DNA of 64,000 nucleotides from Sclerodactyla briareus (taxonomy: Eukaryota; Echinodermata; Holothuroidea; Dendrochirotida; Sclerodactylidae). The notes below the pieces were generated by a model, which saw only the letters and a program-made list of their open reading frames with translations, had not been told where the DNA came from and made no database searches. The translations under genes and the position numbers were made by a program. The stretch covers positions 112,038-176,037 of the forward strand of contig JAODTK010003254.1 in NCBI GenBank assembly GCA_026419785.1. The letters are read 5' to 3'. This document shows positions 22,451 to 34,809 of this stretch, piece after piece (position 1 is the first letter of the stretch; each line of letters begins with the position of its first letter).

Positions 22451-23770
22451 GCCTTGTTACTCATGGGCACTTTTCGAAAAGAGCAGCGAGATCGCCTTGT
22501 TTCTTCCACACCCAACACTGAAGAAGCCTCTAAGTAAGGATTCCTATGTCAGCTGAAGCACCTTCGTGTGGATGCATACACGAGGCGTAACAGTAAGAAA
22601 ATCATCGACAAGGGTTTAATTATGCATGCCCAAGTTTCCAACTGTTGATATCGCACTTCGCATTTCCTGGTCCTAATGGTTCAAACTGCTGCGGTCTTTG
22701 GTAAAAGAAAGTCATAAATAAATTATTGAAAAAACGGCTCAGAACGACCATGGTAGTACCCGGCTCTGCCGCTTAGTAGCCATTTATGATAATCGAGTAT
22801 GACATTTTACGAGAACTTGACTTCAGTGCCGTTGTTGCGGGACTTCTCTAAACAACAAGCACGCAAAGTCATGATATAAATGTAGGCTTCCACGGGGGCG
22901 GCGCCACAGGGGGGGGGGGGGGAGTGGGCAGGGAGGGCGGCTGCCCCCCTATGGTTTGAGCCGAAAGATAAAATCGCAGAAAGATGTTTTAATGCGCACG
23001 ATTTTGTCGGGGGTGGGGTGAAGTGTCAATACGTTATCCACGATGTTAAAGGAAAAGGAAGTAAGGTGCGAAGGGGAAGCAGGGAATTTGGAAGTGGCAT
23101 AGAAATAAAACAACGGAAGCCAGATTTATTATCGGCTATTTCGACTCCTGGCTCTTCATCTAATTGACCCTTCAGCGTCGGCAAGAGAATGGCACGTCGC
23201 AAAAATTAGATACTGTGACGGCCCGTCGATATCGCCGTCGGTGGTTTTGTCATTGGACGAGTGACCAGTCCTGTCTGACATTTCGGCAAAATGGGAAATG
23301 GAGGCGTACGTTAGCGTTTAACATTTAATTTTCCATGAGTTTGACAGTTCTTTGACAGTTTTTGTTTCCTATTTAGTCCTACATTCCAAATTACATTCTT
23401 TCGGAGCCATTTTGCTGAAACAATTACGAAAGAATGTCCCGAACTCCAACAATGAAACAGGCGGGTTTTAGGCGGGAAATCACGCGGTGGCAAAAGTGAA
23501 AATATTGTCTGAAAATTTTTACTAGAGGGATGAAAATTGATCAATTGCCCCAATTGAAGTGTCAAATTTTGGCGCTTCGCGGCAGGGTGTATCGATGGGC
23601 AGCGTCATACCCACGAGCTGGAAATTAAAATCGGGCAAGTGTTTAGGATTCGGGCAGATTTTCGGTGTCCAATTGAAAGGGTCCGCGTACGTGGTGAGCG
23701 GGTTCGAGTGATTACTGAACGTCCAATTTTACATCAAAGGTGCCCACCAGATTGCATCTGGGAACGTTTC
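22451..23770. other. no gene; G-run element at 22.89 kb
   Basis: GGGGGCGGCGCC followed by a 13-G run near 22895-22922 resembles the interior of the hAT-like insert at 17.48 kb. The rest has no credible coding frame. An 84-codon minus frame (23311-23565) lacks any domain. Confidence 0.4.
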
Positions 23771-24500
23771 AATATTCAAAAATTTGCCAAAGGGGAGGGG
23801 GACACCCCTCCCTTTGGCCGGATCCTTCGGCAAAACATAGCTCTACACCCCCCCCCCCAAAAAAAATAAAAAAAACTTGCAAACTTCGCAGCGCCTCAGC
23901 CTATAGTGTGACCACGTTGGCATGCGTGATTCATCCGACCCTGCCGATTGCCATTAAATATCTTCGAATTTGCATAGTCAACAAAAGTTGGGCAAAAGTA
24001 AAGGTTACAAGTTTCATCGGTTATTTTTTGTTCAGGTTGTATCGATGAATAGACATGCTGGCAAATTGTCATTGATTGTGTTGATTTCAAAATAGTTGGA
24101 CGTAGTACACTTGACAAAGTGTATCAAATGTCGCACGATTTCGCGACTAAGCAGTACTAACGACTCAAAAAATCGCAAAGGGAGGGGGACCCCCTCCCTT
24201 AGGACCCTCCCCATGTCAGACATCCATGCCAAATTTCCCCCCTATCGTAAAACCCTGGCGACGCACCAGCTCCCACGGGAAAAGGAAGTACATTTTGTGC
24301 TAGAGTACATGGTCGGAGGTGAGTGGGGGTATAAAAGTATTGGTGTCACAAACCTTAGTATCTCGAAAGTTGAATGTATGAAGCTCGCCGCTCTTAATCA
24401 AAATATATTCTCGTATATTGCTAGTGCCCATGGATGTGTGCGAAAGGGGAAAGACCGGGGGGGGGGTATTCAGTCTTAGAAGGAATTTTCATAGGACTAC
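23771..24500. repeat. two copies of a G/C-palindromic small element
   Basis: 'AGGGGAGGGGGACACCCCTC' at about 23790-23809 and 'AGGGAGGGGGACCCCCTCCC' at about 24179-24198 are both quasi-palindromic. Each is followed by a CTTTGG or CTTAGGA phrase and a CC(T)CCCC tail, and each is preceded by an AAATnGC(A)AA stretch. They look like termini or two copies of one non-autonomous element. The 127-codon plus frame at 24096-24479 crosses the second copy and shows no domain. Confidence 0.5.
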
Positions 24501-24735
24501 AGATGATGACTACACATGATGACTACACATGAGAAGCCTGTGCCCAGGGCCCCCCACCGAGGTAAATCCGGCCGTGTGGCATTACACACACTTTACATTT
24601 CAGCCCCTAAGGTACACCGTAATACTCGCTATTCTGTAATCTTCTAAATAGCTTGAGTATTATCAAGAAGGGGAAATATTTCCTGAGATCGGGCAAAGTC
24701 CTGGGGCCTACTATGTCAGACAGTACAGTCAGGTG
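24501..24735. other. no gene recognised
   Basis: Short unannotated gap. A small 'GATGACTACACATGA' direct duplication occurs at about 24505-24532. Confidence 0.35.
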
Positions 24736-25165
24736 GCATAGGTAACCCAATTGGGGTAAACCATCATCAAAGGCATCCGAGTCAGTGCATAATCAAGTTG
24801 AGATCGACTCGAGAACTGAGTAGTGCAAGTGAACATACTTCGGGCGAAAAATTGAGAAATACGAGCAGGGTGAAGCGAAACTGAAATATTTCATCCTACA
24901 TGGCCTATATGAACTTCAATGAATTTAGGCAACTTTTTTGAGATTTTGGGTAAGTTAATCGAATAGTATGACAAGCCCACCATTTTCCAATACCCTGAGC
25001 CTCTCCAAAATACCATGGCCGCGACACTGCATCAGCTCCGTAAAATAGGTCAAGAAGGACCCCATAAACTATTCCAGCCGGACCAGCCCCCCCCCCCCCC
25101 ACAAACACACCTCCAGTGCCGTCACTGAATGAAGAAGAATCCTAGCTACGCCGCTGGATCAACTG
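24736..25165 (+). mobile_element. family P non-autonomous element, copy 2 (3' part)
   Basis: 'AAAGGCATCCGAGTCAGTGC' (about 24768) matches 'GGCATCCGATTCAGTGC' at 10.44 kb. Downstream, 'CTTCAATGAATTTAGGCAAC' matches the 10.52-10.54 kb text, followed by a shared 'ACAAGCCCACCATTT' or 'ACAGGCTCACCATTT' phrase. A C-run and the terminal phrase 'CCTAGCTACGCCGCTG' (about 25142-25157) give the right end, which reads CAGCGGCGTAGCTAGG in reverse, an end typical of hAT-like non-autonomous elements. The polypurine left part is missing. Confidence 0.6.
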
Positions 25166-25855
25166 TCTGTTCCGAACGTACCGTTTCCTGGGAATCTGAG
25201 TGACCCATTCATTCAAAAATAAGTGATCTGTTCTAAGGTACCCAAGTTGTAAACCTGCAGTGGGATCTTGGTATTATTTGGATTGTAGTCATAGTGACTT
25301 TTCTTTCGCGAACAATAAAGAGGTCGTAGGTGTGTGGCAACTCTTCAACATATTCCTTTCACTGAAATTGCATATTTAGATGTTTGCAATTAAAGGGCAA
25401 CTGCAGGATGATTATTACAGGGGCTAATTTATTAGCGGCGATAAAATACAAAGGATGCGTCAGTCTAACACCGAAGGTTCATAGGATTTTCCGTTTACAG
25501 AGTTTGTCATTTGAATTGTGTATGTGAAGCATGGTATGAGCAAGATCGAAATGCATCCCATGCAGGCAATTGTGACAGGTCGATCTCCAGAAGCCAGGAA
25601 AGATGGCGGGGATTCTAAGAGTTTGTCTACGATATATTTACACTGAAAATTACTGGAAAGATAAATTGTCTCTACAAAGTTGAGTGAATGATTTGCAACA
25701 TACAGGATGAGCCTTCTCCTGTGTGTAACGTACACAAAGGGGAAAAATAAAAAAAACCAAAGCTTGAACCCAATCTGCCTGTGACCTACCCAACGCCCCA
25801 TAAACCACAACAATGACCCAAGCATTAGATAACATTAGACCCGAACCAGTCACAC
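25166..25855. other. no gene recognised
   Basis: Overlapping minus-strand frames of 121 and 67 codons at 25.46-25.85 kb use different phases of the same DNA and lack recognisable motifs, so I do not call a gene. Confidence 0.35.
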
Positions 25856-26610
25856 AGTTAACATAGGCGCTCTCTACAACTGACCTCGGGTGGCACTGTA
25901 AGCCTGGCAGGAACCATCAAATACACCACAAACCCCAATCAGTTTCTGCAACCTACTAACTCACAATAGAACCGATGAGTAGAGTAAAACATTACGAAAC
26001 TGGCCAACACAACAAATACATTAGCCCTAACCCATAACACAGCTAATCAAAATTACAAGACAGCATAAAGGTTCACCCAGCTTCTGGCTTCTCCTAAACA
26101 AGGGCATAACCAAACACCTTTTCTGACATCAAAAGGTCGAAACAATGAAAAAAATACAAATAAACCCATCCTGTGGGAATAGCACCACAGCCCGAAGGAC
26201 TATGACCAAACATCACGGGACCAAACATGCAAGAAACTCTTGAACCAGACCTGATTAGCGTCCGCACTAAAAAAGTATAAATCGAAATGGTCCCACCAAC
26301 GTGGCGGATATGATATTCCCACCTGAGTGATAAAATAACTTTCACCAAACATCACTAAATATCTTCAAATTGACACATCAAAGCAATACTAATGACCCAA
26401 TGAGCAACAATAACGATACTTGACAGATTCAGTAAGGATTCACCATAGGCAATGCTACAACAGTAATAATCAGGGCAACAAGCACAAGGGACCACGGTAA
26501 ACACAACAGTTCTACACACTACAGCCTATCAAACAATTAACACCTTTCCTAAGTCAACCACAACACAACTTGGCATTCATATGATTTACAGAATCAACAT
26601 TCCTAATGAT
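25856..26610. other. A/C-skewed tract without recognised gene
   Basis: For about 750 bp the plus strand is visibly rich in A and C and poor in G and T, with many CAA/ACA/CCA triplets. The skew is much stronger than in flanking DNA. The 84-codon minus frame here (26094-26348) is rich in Gly, Phe, Ser and Val, as expected from G/T-rich DNA. It matched no mitochondrial or nuclear family I know. Whether the skew reflects an old organellar insertion, transcription-linked bias or a repeat is open. Confidence 0.45.
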
Positions 26611-27780
26611 ATACATCCCCCCCAAAAATACGGGGGAAAAGATGAAATTTAACCTTAAAATACTGTAATTACTGATTCAGTTCCTAGGCAGAGAGAGACA
26701 GCACAACCGTCGACAGGAATGCTCGCGTTTCCCTAGGCTATCGCTCGCGGCGGCGTAAAACGGGGACATCTGGATTAGGCCCCTCGCCGTAATCGAGCCC
26801 AGTCCGGTCACTCAGGATAACGATATACAAGTTCAATACCTCAAAGAACCCGTGAGAAAGGAAACGTCTCGGAATAGTCGCCAAGATCCCAGGAGAACCG
26901 TAGTTGAGGATAATAAATTTCATCGAAAAGCCAGCAATTGGCACATTTTATACAACATAGCGAGAGTAACCGTTAGTAACTACACCACCAAGCAGTTGCA
27001 TTCGCCGCCAACCCAGGGGGGACTTGGAAAACTTGAGCTTCCATTGAACAAACTCCAGAAAATTGTCATTATAAATTATTAGCTAGAGGTTCGTTAACAA
27101 ATATTCGGTAAGATCATCTTCGAAATCGGGGCAGAACGAAGGGCTGCGAGGTGAAACCGGAGCCCCCCAACTTGCCAGTCTCACGCCACTGTGATGGCCA
27201 GTGGGAGCTAAATACTCCACGGTCCTAAAAGACACACACAAATCGCCAGCGCTACATACAATAAGAGGGCGGATATTCAACAACCCAGTTATAAATGAAA
27301 GCACCAGTAGTGCAGCGGGCCCAAACTATCAATGGTTACAACAATAATAAATTGATGTTCATACTTCCACAACCCTGCAAACATTCTTGTTTTCTATTTG
27401 AAATTCAAACATTAATTGAGGCACTCGAAACGTATTCAGTCTATGGAGAGGATTGTGTGTTGGGTCGGGATGTGTTGATGGTAATTTGGTGAGAGAAAGC
27501 ACAACAGAACTTTTGTAAATGCTTTGACTTATTACAAATGAAACAATCAAATACAACATTAAGTCTGTGTTGTCCATGTGTGAAGTCATGTGGTATACGC
27601 AATTGGGAGTTCTTTCCAAACTTCTCTGCTGAATGGCCAACACTTTAAGGCCAATAACTGAACATAGGAACATCGTATTGAAATGGGGTTCGGACCTGAT
27701 ATAGATACCTTTTTCATCTCCACAATATAACCTCTGTGTAGCTGAGGCCTGCAGTTATGCCCACATTTCCTCGCCATACG
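26611..27780. other. no gene recognised
   Basis: Frames of 65-104 codons on both strands overlap without domain evidence. No repeat ends identified. Confidence 0.35.
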
Positions 27781-27860
27781 ATTTACGCGCCAACCATTGG
27801 TGGCGCTCCGCTTAGATACGTTCCGCCCGTCGCCCCCCCCCCCCTCACGTTTCGAAATAG
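27781..27860 (+). repeat. family M copy
   Basis: 'GCGCCAACCATTGGTGGCGC' (about 27788-27807) is followed by 'TCCGCTTAGATA' and a C-run, matching the core of the copies at 20.29 and 52.21 kb. Confidence 0.65.
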
Positions 27861-29290
27861 ATTGACGCCCATTGCCACTGTTAATCCTGCACTGCACGCT
27901 GCTAGGAGAAGAATACAGCGCCTGACTGTTTTTCAAACACGTTAATTCTGGCCCCCTATCTTTACCAATTTGAACCTTCTTCAGCCTGTTCACCATCAAT
28001 CGCGGCACCACCATTAAGATTCATATTCCCTTATATGTCAGCACATAGGTTGTTAATATTCTCCTTGTCAGGAGGACTATCCGTGATTGGAATTCCTTCA
28101 CACTATATCGCTCGATTCCGGGAATCCAAGAATTATAGGCTTTGTAGTGTTGTTACCAGCCCTTACTACGTTGGGGGCTGGTCAATAACATCTCTTTTTC
28201 GTTTTGCTTCGAACCATTCCCTGGTCGTTTTTACTCCCACTGGAGTGTTGGCCAGTATTCTTTCAAGGTTCAAGCAACCCACGTGCCTGATGGAAACTTG
28301 ATACCTTTTCGCGTTCGTTAGATATCGTGTTGCCGAGGGGTCACACATACACACGCATACCCACCCACACACACCATATACCGGACAACATAGCCGACCC
28401 ACAGACACGAATCCATAAATTAATTTTTCCCTTCTCGGCGCGGCAAGAATTGGTGTTGCAGTTTGTCCTTACTCCTACCAAAGAACTTTTCTGGACAGAA
28501 ATGAAACTGGCCGAAAAAATTGTAACGCTCCAGAGCTATTGCGCAATCGGAATTATGGCCTGCAGGCTTGCATAATTCTGAAAACTGCATGAAGCCGTGC
28601 AGCACAGTAGATGCACTTGCACAACACCAATATGTCGAGAGCACTAGCGGGGAACCGGAAGGGGGCCCTCAACGGGCGCCAAAATTGCCTGCGCACAGTC
28701 AGGAACTGTGTGGATTTGTCAATAACAGATTGGCACTATGAATGATGTTAGTTTCATAGTCAACGATAGCTAGTGACGATTTTCAAGTTTATAATAGTAA
28801 TGTAACATGACATGAATGGGATTTACCGAGAAGATAGCCCTAACGGTAACTTTTATAATGTCACGATAACGGTAGCACTTAAGCCTAGGCTCGTAGCTTT
28901 GGTGTAAATAGTAACAAAACGTCAGATGTCTCGTCAACTTTTTTCTTAGCTCCTGTTCGTCCTGGCGTCAATTATTCAGTCTTGGCCTGAACTAAATTCG
29001 TAAGGGAGTTTTGTCTACTATTAAATACATAAATCTTGAGGGAGCATATGTTTCTTCCCGCCTTAGCTAGGCTAAGCTTTCTTCATTGTGCAGGCTTCTT
29101 CTGCGTCTACGAACTTGACAAGACTACTTGCGAAAACTAAGACCGTTCTATTGCCTGAATCTCATTTACTGACCCTGGTGTCCTGCTCAATGGTCTAAAA
29201 AATCTTGACTTTTCCAGAAAATGGGGGGGGGGGACTCTCAATTGTTAGGGCATTCCATTTGTTGTTTAATGTTGTGTTTATTGACCAAGT
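27861..29290. other. no gene recognised
   Basis: A CA-rich microsatellite-like tract lies at about 28345-28378. Frames of up to 88 codons are present on both strands with no domain. A 10-G run sits at about 29224. Confidence 0.35.
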
Positions 29291-29298
29291 GTATGTAG

Positions 29299-29466
29299 CG
29301 GCTCAAAAGCAGACGTACGGCTCAATGGCAAGCCGTCCGGCTCAATAGCAGACGTATGGCTCAGTAGCAGACGTACGGCTCAATAGCAGGGAATGCTAGC
29401 ATTATGGATGTGGCGTCCGGCTCAATAGGGAATCTCGCAATATCGCCGGGGGTATCCGGCTCAATC
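29299..29466 (+). repeat. 19-20-bp minisatellite (CGGCTCAATAGCAGACGTA unit)
   Basis: CGGCTCAA or a one-base variant recurs near 29299, 29319, 29338, 29357, 29376, 29418 and 29457. The first five are 19-20 bp apart and share the intervening AGCAGACGTA or a variant; the last two are spread apart. The tandem array is clear. I saw no copy elsewhere in the window. Confidence 0.9.
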
Positions 29467-31600
29467 GCCCCATCAATATAAAGGTATGTTATGAATAAAC
29501 TAAACATCTATTTTGGTGATTTTGGACCTATCTTTACATTCTATTACACTTTGATAGGTATCTTAGCAATTTTTGTACATTGACATGTATTTGGTTTTGG
29601 ACTGTGAAAGGTTACTGGCCGAGGCCCTAGTGCCTAAGTTATGCCTAGCCTAGACCAAGCATCACCTGAAAATATATTAGGCCTACCTTCCACCATGCAC
29701 AAAATTATGTAACATTGTTCAAGTGTCTCCATATTCTGTCATGCATTGGTTGAGATCGTTCCCTGGGGACTGAAAATCAACCTCAGAAATGAAATTTAGT
29801 TCTTAACTTTAGAAACACCACATTTCTTACACGTGTATATTGCGTGACGTGTTAGCCAATAAATTAAAGATAATTGTCAAATTCTTTTTTTGACAACTCA
29901 CTTGATACTTTCTTCAAATATGGTTACGGAAAAAGTTCTTACTACTGATGCCATGCAAACTATGTAAGGAAATTTTGGATGGCTTTGGGGCCACTAGGGG
30001 TAAAACCTCAGGGAAAATTACACGAAAAAAAAAGGATCCTCATGCTCATTTCTTCCCGAACTGCTGTAACGCGAAAATACATACTAATTTATGTTATTCT
30101 TACTGTCTGAGAGAAAAAAAAACAAAAAAAAAAAAGGCCCCACATTCCCAAACTTTCAGCGAAGTTAGGATATAAACTATTTTTTATTTTTACTTGGCCT
30201 ATCAAAAATGAAGGACTCGCTCACAGCGTCATGAATGGTGCTGTGGGTCAGTGTACCAATATTATTTTATTTCCTTGTAAAATTTCTATATGCTCCTCTG
30301 TAAGCCCTACAGCAAGTCGGTGACCCCTGTGATTTCAACATGAAGATTATGGAGATTTATTCATTCTGTTGTGTTCATGCCATTAGCCAGTTGATGTACG
30401 GTATGGTCCAGGACCTAATCAACCCACAGCCTTCAGGATTTGTATTCATTATCATGTGCTGAGACGCTGCCAGCCAGTGCTACAATCCACGGTGAAATTG
30501 TAGGGTAGTAAGGGGAGGTGGTTTTGTGGTATATGTTTTGTGGTTTATGTCTGTGGAGTAGTTTACTCAAGACGCAAGTAACTTTGTGCAACATCTGTTA
30601 TGTTATATGAATAACACATACATGTAGCTTCTATATACAGCATTATGAGTAGGACTTGCTGGAGTAGAAAAAGTGTATAAAAGCTAAAATTAATTATGCA
30701 TATTTCAGCTGTCACAGAATCAGTATTATCCAGGCAAAGGTATTTTCAACAAAAAAATCCACGGTATATCGAACTTTGATATTAAACCAGAGACATGAAT
30801 CTTTTAGTTACAAATTAGCGATCGCTGTCCAGGAATGCTTTTTGTGCGATGCAATCCTCATAGACGTTCCCCGCAAAGTGTTGGAACAACCTTCACGATT
30901 ATTTGCTGAGCTGGGCGATTAATTGGTGAGAGTCGATGCAACATATCACACCGCTTCCCCCATTTTCCATTTGGGGAAATGTTTCTTTGGGCGATCGGAC
31001 AGTCTACACTAATATTTGTTTTTTTGTGATACGTGCAGTTTTGTTCGAACTACTTCTGATTGTTTAGTTGTGTTATGCCTAGGTGCCAGGCCATGCCTAG
31101 TTATGTCACAACCATGAAGATAACAGCCCAACTTTTCTGCTCAGCAATGTTGTTCAAGGCCGAGCCTTACCTCAATTTGAAATTGAGACACAATGATCAT
31201 TGTGTGTTCAAAAAGCCACTCACGTGCCCACTTCCCTATTCCACAATTTCTATTTTCTCAAGCCTACTGCTAATTGTGCACGTTACACGTATGCATGCAA
31301 GAAAGATTAAATGGAGGATGCTACCTCTTCTCGTAGTTTTTAAGTGCTATCAGTTTTCCATATGCTGTGTCACCTTGGCACTAGCCATTACCTCTGTGGC
31401 TTCCATTAGTCCCATACTTGTACTCTGTGCGGAAAAAATCTACGTATAGGGCTCTGTTTCCTCCCTGACCAGTGATCAGACTCCATACTGCTGTACTTAA
31501 GAAATGAGTTATAAGTTTGGCGTTCCATAACATGAAAGTGATAAATAGAGGGCGCTACTTTTTCGAAAGCTGCTTAGTTGTAGTTTGAGATTTTTCAATG
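29467..31600. other. no gene recognised
   Basis: The longest frame is 129 codons on the plus strand (31060-31449). It is hydrophobic in places but has no recognisable domain, and no splice or promoter context can be judged. An A-run tract lies at 30113-30135. The rest is unremarkable. Confidence 0.35.
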
Positions 31601-31980
31601 CGTACGGCTGTATTGTTACACACTGATCTCGTTACTCAGACCATGGGTCTAATCCAACAGAGAGGGCGCTGCTAGCGTCCACGTGAGCGTGACGTAAGAG
31701 CGTTACACTCCGCTACACGTTGGATAGGCAGTTTCCAGTCCCGTATTGTAATAGTCCTGCTCGTACTCGCTCGTTAACTAGTCCGAGGTATTGACTATCT
31801 GTATCTATTGAATACTGTCTAACTCCTTGTGTAGGATATCCCGCTATCGACCACTCTTATGAACGCCTCAATACTTTTGAATTCTGGTTGGCACTACTCA
31901 ACATCATTTGGACTGGGTTGGATGGGTGTTTTAATAAAGTATAACTCCAGCTGATACGGAAATTAGAAAGGTAACCTCAA
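31601..31980 (+). other. possible solo LTR-like segment
   Basis: A segment starting TGTTACACACTG (about 31613) and reaching an AATAAA (31933-31938) then GGTAACC (about 31970) has the rough layout of a long terminal repeat, with a short TGTTAC/GTAAC inverted pair. It lacks a clean 3' CA, no target duplication was found, and no second LTR is present. Confidence 0.2.
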
Positions 31981-32909
31981 TGTTTTCCACCAGGCCCGTA
32001 CCTCTAGCCAGGTACCCGTTGCGCTTACATATAGTTCATAGCCACGTGCGAAATTCGTTTCATAATCAAGTGATGAATCCTCGTGGGTGAGATAAAGTCC
32101 TTGTGATGTTTCCGTGAGAAAGAAGAAGAAGGCATTCAATGGGAGTAAGCCAGAAAAATAACGATATCGACTTGTCATGTTTGCGATAATTACTAGCTAG
32201 GCCCTAGTCCTAGCTAGGCTAGTCACGTATCAGCAAAAATTTTTACTGTAGCACTCTTCCCATTGAAGGTGACGAAATCCTTCACCCATGCCTCTAACTT
32301 CGCCTCCGATTACACAGACATCTATAACCTCAAAACCTCATTCAAGAACCTTCTAATCCACTACAAGTTTCAAATCTCAATTGTATAAGTTTGATACTTA
32401 CATGCTGAATTTTGACCGTAATAACTGGTGAAATCACCACTGTTTTTTCCTGCTTGTCTTGTTCTGACATAGTTTTGTAAACGAATGTTGCCACTCAGTC
32501 TCATTTTGGCGATCCTATTATTATTCATATTGGGTATATGCAGGACATTACTATAGGAAACTGCCTGGTAGTCATAACTTGAGAGTGGCACCGCAAACAC
32601 ACTTTAGTGTCCTTGATCACCAGTCACTGTGTGTTCGGGAGTGAAGAAATTCCTGACTGATTTCGGGTGCATGTTTGTGATTCTCACCTGCCAAAGACCA
32701 ATACGGAGAATGAGAGTTCTGATCCTGTTCTTAACTACCATACTGGGTCTTATGGGTATATCCATTGAGATGCAAGCTTGTCAGAAACTGAAGTTGAAAC
32801 AGCAAGTTGGCCACTCAGCGCTGGCCTAAATAACAGCCTAGCCTCGTAGTTTGAACGCAGGCTTTAGTACAGGTCTAAAGCCCGCGAGCGCAGGCTAGGC
32901 TAGGCCAAT
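31981..32909. other. no gene; TAGGCTAGGC-rich short motifs
   Basis: Short repeats of CTAGGCTAG/AGGCTAGG occur near 32210-32222 and 32890-32905. Open frames of 66-76 codons show no domain. I annotate nothing else. Confidence 0.35.
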
Positions 32910-33651
32910 CACAGGCCCCCTCAACTTCTAGAGTATTTCTAGGCTAATTATATAAATACTGAAAAGTTCGACTCTTCTGCCATTACCAACAGTTAAGCAG
33001 CCTGCGATTATCCAATTCAACTTGAATTGATGAGCTTATTCCACCATCTTTGGAGGAAAAAGTTGCCTCACCGGAGATCTGTGTTGTAAACTCAAGCTCT
33101 GCAGTAGGTTGTTTCTTCAAAAACTTGTCACAGTCTTGGTGTTTGAGTGAATTTCCTGGTCTCAAGACCCCCAATCTCTGTGTCCAGAAGAAAGGCAAAG
33201 TAGTGACACAATTTTGTTTTTTTTTTATTGTGAGCATATACGCACTCATCATTGACCAATCACGCGTGCAGGATTCCTATACATTAAGCATTTTTGCCTT
33301 CCTGAAATTAGCCGCTGCAAGTCCTGTTTTTCTGGTTACCGAGATCGTGCCATACTTTGACTCTTCACTGGACCCCGAATGTCCTTGAGACCTGAAAATT
33401 CACCCAACATCAAGACTGTGACCGAGTTTTGAAGAAACCCTACTCAATTACTTTTGAAGGAGAAATACTGCAAGCTGATTGTTACCAAACACAGATCCTC
33501 CAGGGAGGAAACTGTTTCCCTCCAAACTGGTGGAATAAGGTCATAATTCGAGTTGAATCTGATAAACTCAGCTTGCTTAACTGTTAGTCACTGGCAGAAA
33601 GTCGAACCTTCATTATTATAACTATACTATATAACGTTGAGGGGGCCTGTG
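32910..33651. mobile_element. non-autonomous DNA transposon with long (about 270-bp) TIRs
   Basis: The left end CACAGGCCCCCTCAAC (32910 on) and the reverse of the right end (33651 back) are identical for 16 bases. The arms then stay alignable for about 260-270 bp: 'AGTTCGACT' and 'GGTTCGACT', 'CAACAGTTAAGCA' and 'TAACAGTTAAGCA', 'CTTATTCCACCA' in both, and 'TGTCACAGTCTTGGTGTT' and 'GGTCACAGTCTTGATGTT'. The flanking 8-mers AGGCCAAT (32902-32909) and GGGCCAAG (33652-33659) agree at six of eight positions, consistent with an 8-bp hAT-type target duplication. The roughly 200-bp centre has no transposase. Overlapping 89- and 112-codon frames inside are not credible genes. Confidence 0.88.
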
Positions 33652-34805
33652 GGGCCAAGACACTCATTTGTTGAGTGTATTGGCCCCAAATCATAACATT
33701 TTTTATCTCACATGTTCTTTTCAATATCCCCGAAATGATTGAATCTGATTCTTTTTACTTCAAATCAAGCATGTTATTTTGTTTATTGCCCCAATACCAT
33801 CTTTCCATTCCACAAATGCCTACTTCACTGTTTATCAGAGCCTAAAGTAGCCTGTGGTTCAGAAATAAGAAAGATGGCCTATTCGAAGTAGTGTAGGCCG
33901 GTATCCAGGATTTTTGGTCAGTGGGGAGTGATTGGGGTGCCTGATCATTTACTGGGGGAGCCCCATGTAACCCTCTAGCAGAGCGCCACATGGGTTGGGG
34001 CTGGGGCATAGCGCCCAAGAAAGTTCAGCAAATTATGCACCCAGATGGCAGGATGGCACTGCCCTACCTTTTCCAATGAGATGTGGCGGTGGCATAGCCA
34101 CAATTTTTTGACATCAAAGAATGGCAGCATTTCATCAGATTGAAATTGCCCCATCTCAAAAAGTGCCTGAGTGAATTTTTCTTAGAATTCTTGTTCAGTA
34201 GGCTTCTAAAGCTGACACTAACAATTGCTTTATCTTCCCCCTGCTTGATATCTAATTTATATCATAGTAAATATGCTGGGGTGGGGGTTTGGCGCTACTG
34301 TCATAATAATCACTATCCCCTTCCCTCATCAATTTGCATATCATTTTGTCAGCTGAAACGTATCCTGGGAGATCCGCTTTGTCATTACACTAGACTTTCC
34401 ATCCTCGCATTGCATTCCGGGTTAGTCTTTTTGGCCTCTTTCCCCTTTTCTCAAATTTGTGACTATCGTCTATCTTGATATGGTTTTCAAGAAAAATTTC
34501 ATAGGGGGAATAACCTTGTGGGAGGTTGCGACTGGAACTATCTAAGGAGCACAACCTTTAGTTGTAATGATGGATCGTCAATTGAGCCTGGAAACCCCTA
34601 CATTTATCGATAGGAATTGGCCTTTCCTTTGCTATATCTGGTTAACTGTTCCATGAAGTTTATCTCAAGTCCTTTTCCCTATTCGCAGCCGTTTTCACTC
34701 CCCACGCATTCGTCATCAAGATTTTTGCTCATTTCCTTTCCTCGGAACAAGCTACTCCCAGTCTCCTACCCAACAACCCATTTCCTTGATGTTCGTACTG
34801 AACTG
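33652..34805. other. no gene recognised
   Basis: A 112-codon plus frame (34140-34478) is Leu/Ser/Cys-rich and has no domain I recognise. No transposon ends detected. Confidence 0.35.
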
Positions 34806-34809
34806 ATAA

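Noticed and set aside
26094-26348. Mitochondrial gene insertion on the minus strand
   Set aside because: The translated frame matched no mitochondrial protein that I can recognise; only base skew supports it.
27586-28014. 142-codon minus-strand frame
   Set aside because: Runs through a family M copy and a C-run; glycine stretch comes from the homopolymer; no domain.
29299-29466. CRISPR array
   Set aside because: The 19-20-bp period leaves no room for unique spacers; it is a plain minisatellite in a eukaryotic context.
31060-31449. 129-codon plus-strand frame with hydrophobic stretches
   Set aside because: No known domain or convincing start context, and chance hydrophobicity is common; left unannotated as a gene.
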